This document shows positions 4,834-6,703 of a stretch of DNA of 6,703 nucleotides, in pieces. The stretch comes from Spirochaetales bacterium. Its GTDB lineage: Bacteria > Spirochaetota > Spirochaetia > DSM-2461. The translations under genes were made by a program, and so were the position numbers. Where the stretch lies: contig PDRU01000009.1 of NCBI GenBank assembly GCA_002748225.1, positions 1 through 6,703 on the forward strand, read 5' to 3'. Numbering within the stretch: position 1 is the stretch's first letter; each line of letters begins with the position of its first letter. Under the pieces are notes generated by a model. The model did no database searches. It had not been told where the DNA came from and saw nothing but the letters and a program-made list of their open reading frames with translations.

Positions 4834-4839
4834 AAGGAG
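4834..4839 (+). promoter_or_regulatory. Shine-Dalgarno of leuC
   Basis: AAGGAG at 4834-4839 lies 5 bases before the ATG at 4845. It decides the start, because the frame is open further upstream to an ATG at 4818 that has no ribosome-binding site and lies inside the promoter. Confidence 0.85.
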
Positions 4840-4844
4840 CATTA

Positions 4845-6236
4845 ATGAGCGGAAAAAATCTGTTGGAAAAAGTCTGGGAAAAACACAAGGTCCGTACTCT
4901 GGATTCAGGTCAGGACCAGCTCTTTATCGGTCTGCACCTTATACATGAAGTAACATCTCCGCAGGCCTTCGGCATGCTCCGTGAAAAGGGAATGGGCGTC
5001 CGCTTTCCAAAACGGACCTTTGCCACCGCGGATCATATTGTTCCAACCGATAAACTGGAACGTCCCTACACAGACCCTCTGGCTGAACAGATGCTTCAGG
5101 CTCTGGAAGATAATACCCGGCAGTACGGTATTACTTTTTTCGGAACTGATTCGGGAAAACAGGGCGTTGTTCATGTTGTCGGGCCGGAGAAGGGGCTGAC
5201 TCAGCCGGGTATGACCATTGCCTGCGGCGATTCCCACACCGCAACCCACGGTGCTTTCGGCGCCATTGCCTTCGGTGTGGGCACCAGCCAGGTACGGGAC
5301 ATACTGGCCACTCAGACTATGGCCATTTCCAAACCGAAGGTGCGCCGTATTCTGGTGAATGGACAAATGCCGGAGGGGGTCGGCGCCAAGGATCTTATTC
5401 TGGCCATTATACGCCGTCTGGGTGTGAACGGCGGACTGGGATACGCGTATGAATATGCCGGCGAGGCTGTAGAGGCCATGACCATGGAACAGCGCATGAC
5501 GCTCTGTAACATGAGTATTGAAGGCGGGGCCAGAGTGGGGTATGTGAATCCGGATGAAACAACCTTCCAGTGGCTGGCCGGCCGGCCCTATGTTAAAGAT
5601 GAACAGGCCATGCGCCAGTTCGGTCTGCAGATGAAATCCGATCCGGACGCCCAGTATGACGATGAAGTGGTTTTTGATGCCTCCGTTCTGAAACCCATGG
5701 TTTCCTGGGGAATTAATCCCGGACAGGTGGTAGCTGTGAACGAGCCTCTTCCTGATATTGAATCTTTACCGGAAGAAGAACGGGAAACGGCCCGCCGAGC
5801 CTACTCTTACATGGGTTTTGCTCCGGGCGAATTCATGACGGACAAGGAAATAGATGTTGTGTTTATTGGTTCCTGTACGAACGGCCGTCTGGATGACTTG
5901 CGTGAAGCGGCCTGTGTGGCACGCGGAAGGAAAGTGGCTGAAGGGGTAAAGGCGCTGGTTGTGCCGGGTTCTCAGGAAGTGGCAGCCGCCGCGGAAGAGG
6001 AAGGTCTGGACAGGCTGTTTACCGAAGCAGGTTTTCAGTGGCGTTTTGCCGGATGCTCCATGTGCCTGGCCATGAACCCGGACAAACTGCAGGGCCGCCA
6101 GCTTTCGGCCAGTACTTCCAACCGGAATTTTATGGGCCGTCAGGGCTCTCCTTCCGGACGCACTCTGCTGATGAGCCCCCGGATGGCTGCCGCCGCAGCC
6201 GTCAAGGGCCGCATAACCGACCCCGGCAGTCTTTAA
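4845..6236 (+). CDS. leuC: 3-isopropylmalate dehydratase, large subunit
   Basis: 463 residues, close to the 466 of E. coli LeuC, and alignable with it from end to end from memory. With LeuD it interconverts 2-isopropylmalate and 3-isopropylmalate in leucine synthesis, in the cytoplasm. It belongs to the aconitase superfamily. The three cysteines that hold the 4Fe-4S cluster are present: Cys344 in FIGSCTNGR, and Cys404 and Cys407 in GCSMCLAMNPD. Other family blocks are HEVTSPQAF, the segment GDSHTATHGAFGAIAFGVGT, RMTLCNMSIEGGA, DETTFQWL, and ASTSNRNFMGRQG near the end. The start at 4845 has a strong Shine-Dalgarno. leuD follows after 11 bases, so the subunits are made from one message. The downstream part of the pathway (for example leuB) may lie beyond the window. 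Confidence 0.98.
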   Translation: MSGKNLLEKVWEKHKVRTLDSGQDQLFIGLHLIHEVTSPQAFGMLREKGMGVRFPKRTFATADHIVPTDKLERPYTDPLAEQMLQALEDNTRQYGITFFGTDSGKQGVVHVVGPEKGLTQPGMTIACGDSHTATHGAFGAIAFGVGTSQVRDILATQTMAISKPKVRRILVNGQMPEGVGAKDLILAIIRRLGVNGGLGYAYEYAGEAVEAMTMEQRMTLCNMSIEGGARVGYVNPDETTFQWLAGRPYVKDEQAMRQFGLQMKSDPDAQYDDEVVFDASVLKPMVSWGINPGQVVAVNEPLPDIESLPEEERETARRAYSYMGFAPGEFMTDKEIDVVFIGSCTNGRLDDLREAACVARGRKVAEGVKALVVPGSQEVAAAAEEEGLDRLFTEAGFQWRFAGCSMCLAMNPDKLQGRQLSASTSNRNFMGRQGSPSGRTLLMSPRMAAAAAVKGRITDPGSL

Positions 6237-6240
6237 GGAG
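6234..6240 (+). promoter_or_regulatory. Shine-Dalgarno of leuD overlapping the leuC stop
   Basis: TAAGGAG at 6234-6240 includes the leuC stop codon TAA and lies 7 bases before the leuD ATG at 6248. A ribosome finishing leuC would be placed on the leuD start, which suits equal production of the two subunits. Confidence 0.85.
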
Positions 6241-6247
6241 TTCCATA

Positions 6248-6703
6248 ATGTCTCAGAAAGAACATCAGCCTGTATGTATTACAGGTTTCAGCGGCCCGGC
6301 CGTAGCGGTACGGGGCAACGATATTGATACTGACAGAATTATACCGGCACGCTTTATGAAGTGTGTTACTTTTGAAGGCCTGGGCCGCTACGCGTTTTAC
6401 GATGAGCGCTTTGACAGTGAAGGCTCCCCGAAGGGGCATTCTTTTGATAATCCCCGCTGGGCCGGACATCCGGTTCTGGTGGGTAATGCCAACTTCGGCT
6501 GCGGCTCTTCCCGGGAGCATGCCCCCCAGGCTCTGAAAGATTACGGAATCCGGGCCATTGTGGCCGAATCTTTTGCCGAGATCTTCGCGGGGAACTGCTG
6601 CTCTCTGGGCATGCCGGCACTGACATTAACTTCTGCTGACGTTCAGGCGCTGCAGGAAGAGGTGGAAAGCCGGCCCGGTAATACTGTCAGCATTGATCTG
6701 GAA
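6248..6703 (+). CDS. leuD: 3-isopropylmalate dehydratase, small subunit (cut by window end)
   Basis: 152 residues are visible, and the frame runs off the window without a stop. The family form of about 200 residues means roughly the last quarter is missing. LeuD supplies the swivelling domain that completes the LeuC active site. Landmarks are GNDIDTDRIIPARFMK (23-38), the family's N-terminal signature, and the substrate-recognition loop GCGSSREHAP (84-93), followed by ALKDYGIRAIVAESFAEIF and GNCCSLGMPAL. ATG 6248 is chosen for its Shine-Dalgarno and spacing. The protein is most like the longer, E. coli-type LeuD that partners a separate LeuC, as expected from the neighbouring gene, and not the shorter archaeal-type LeuD of about 165 residues. 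Confidence 0.97.
   Translation, partial: MSQKEHQPVCITGFSGPAVAVRGNDIDTDRIIPARFMKCVTFEGLGRYAFYDERFDSEGSPKGHSFDNPRWAGHPVLVGNANFGCGSSREHAPQALKDYGIRAIVAESFAEIFAGNCCSLGMPALTLTSADVQALQEEVESRPGNTVSIDLE

Overview
The window looks like a bacterial chromosome segment. The left fifth (about 1-1264) is an AT-rich accessory stretch, and the rest (about 1618-6703) is ordinary, more GC-rich chromosome. Hand counts of single 60-base rows show the contrast: 13 G+C at 421-480 against 38 G+C at 3061-3120. I cannot name the organism from sequence alone. My best guess is a spirochaete of the Treponema type. It rests on the overall look of the proteins (a YggS-like protein, a two-helix protein, an RluA-type synthase, and a Cys/His-headed pentapeptide protein beside a decayed metallo-beta-lactamase-fold protein) and is an inference only.

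Layout. 1-70 is the apparent tail of a gene cut by the window edge. 218-424, 439-654 and 857-1264 are three plus-strand genes for small, unrecognised membrane proteins. The third carries a possible bacterial PH-like domain. 1265-1617 has no gene, but it contains a strong 44-base hairpin bracketed by near-identical 17-18 base direct repeats, and it ends in a promoter. 1618-3610 is a plus-strand cluster: a YggS/PLPBP-type PLP protein, a small two-helix membrane protein with an uncertain start, and an RluA-family pseudouridine synthase that overlaps its upstream neighbour. On the minus strand, 4758-4156 (pentapeptide-repeat protein) and 4159-3596 (metallo-beta-lactamase-fold protein) share an ATGA overlap, and the second runs tail-to-tail into the pseudouridine synthase with a 15-base overlap. 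4845-6236 is leuC and 6248-6703 is leuD, cut by the window end. They are transcribed divergently from the pentapeptide gene across an 86-base spacer.

How the genes work together. LeuC and LeuD are the two subunits of isopropylmalate isomerase (leucine synthesis) and are spaced for co-translation. The PLP protein, membrane protein and pseudouridine synthase are probably co-transcribed, with no evident shared pathway. The pentapeptide and MBL-fold proteins are probably made together, and neither looks like a conventional enzyme: the MBL-fold protein has lost most of its metal ligands. The yggS-like and pentapeptide genes each have a promoter whose -10 box ends 6-7 bases before the ATG and neither has a Shine-Dalgarno, which suggests leaderless mRNAs. 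leuC and leuD have strong Shine-Dalgarno sequences.

The best candidates for something undescribed are the AT-rich block of tiny membrane proteins, the repeat-hairpin-repeat element at 1393-1480, and the pairing of a pentapeptide solenoid with a metal-site-less MBL protein.
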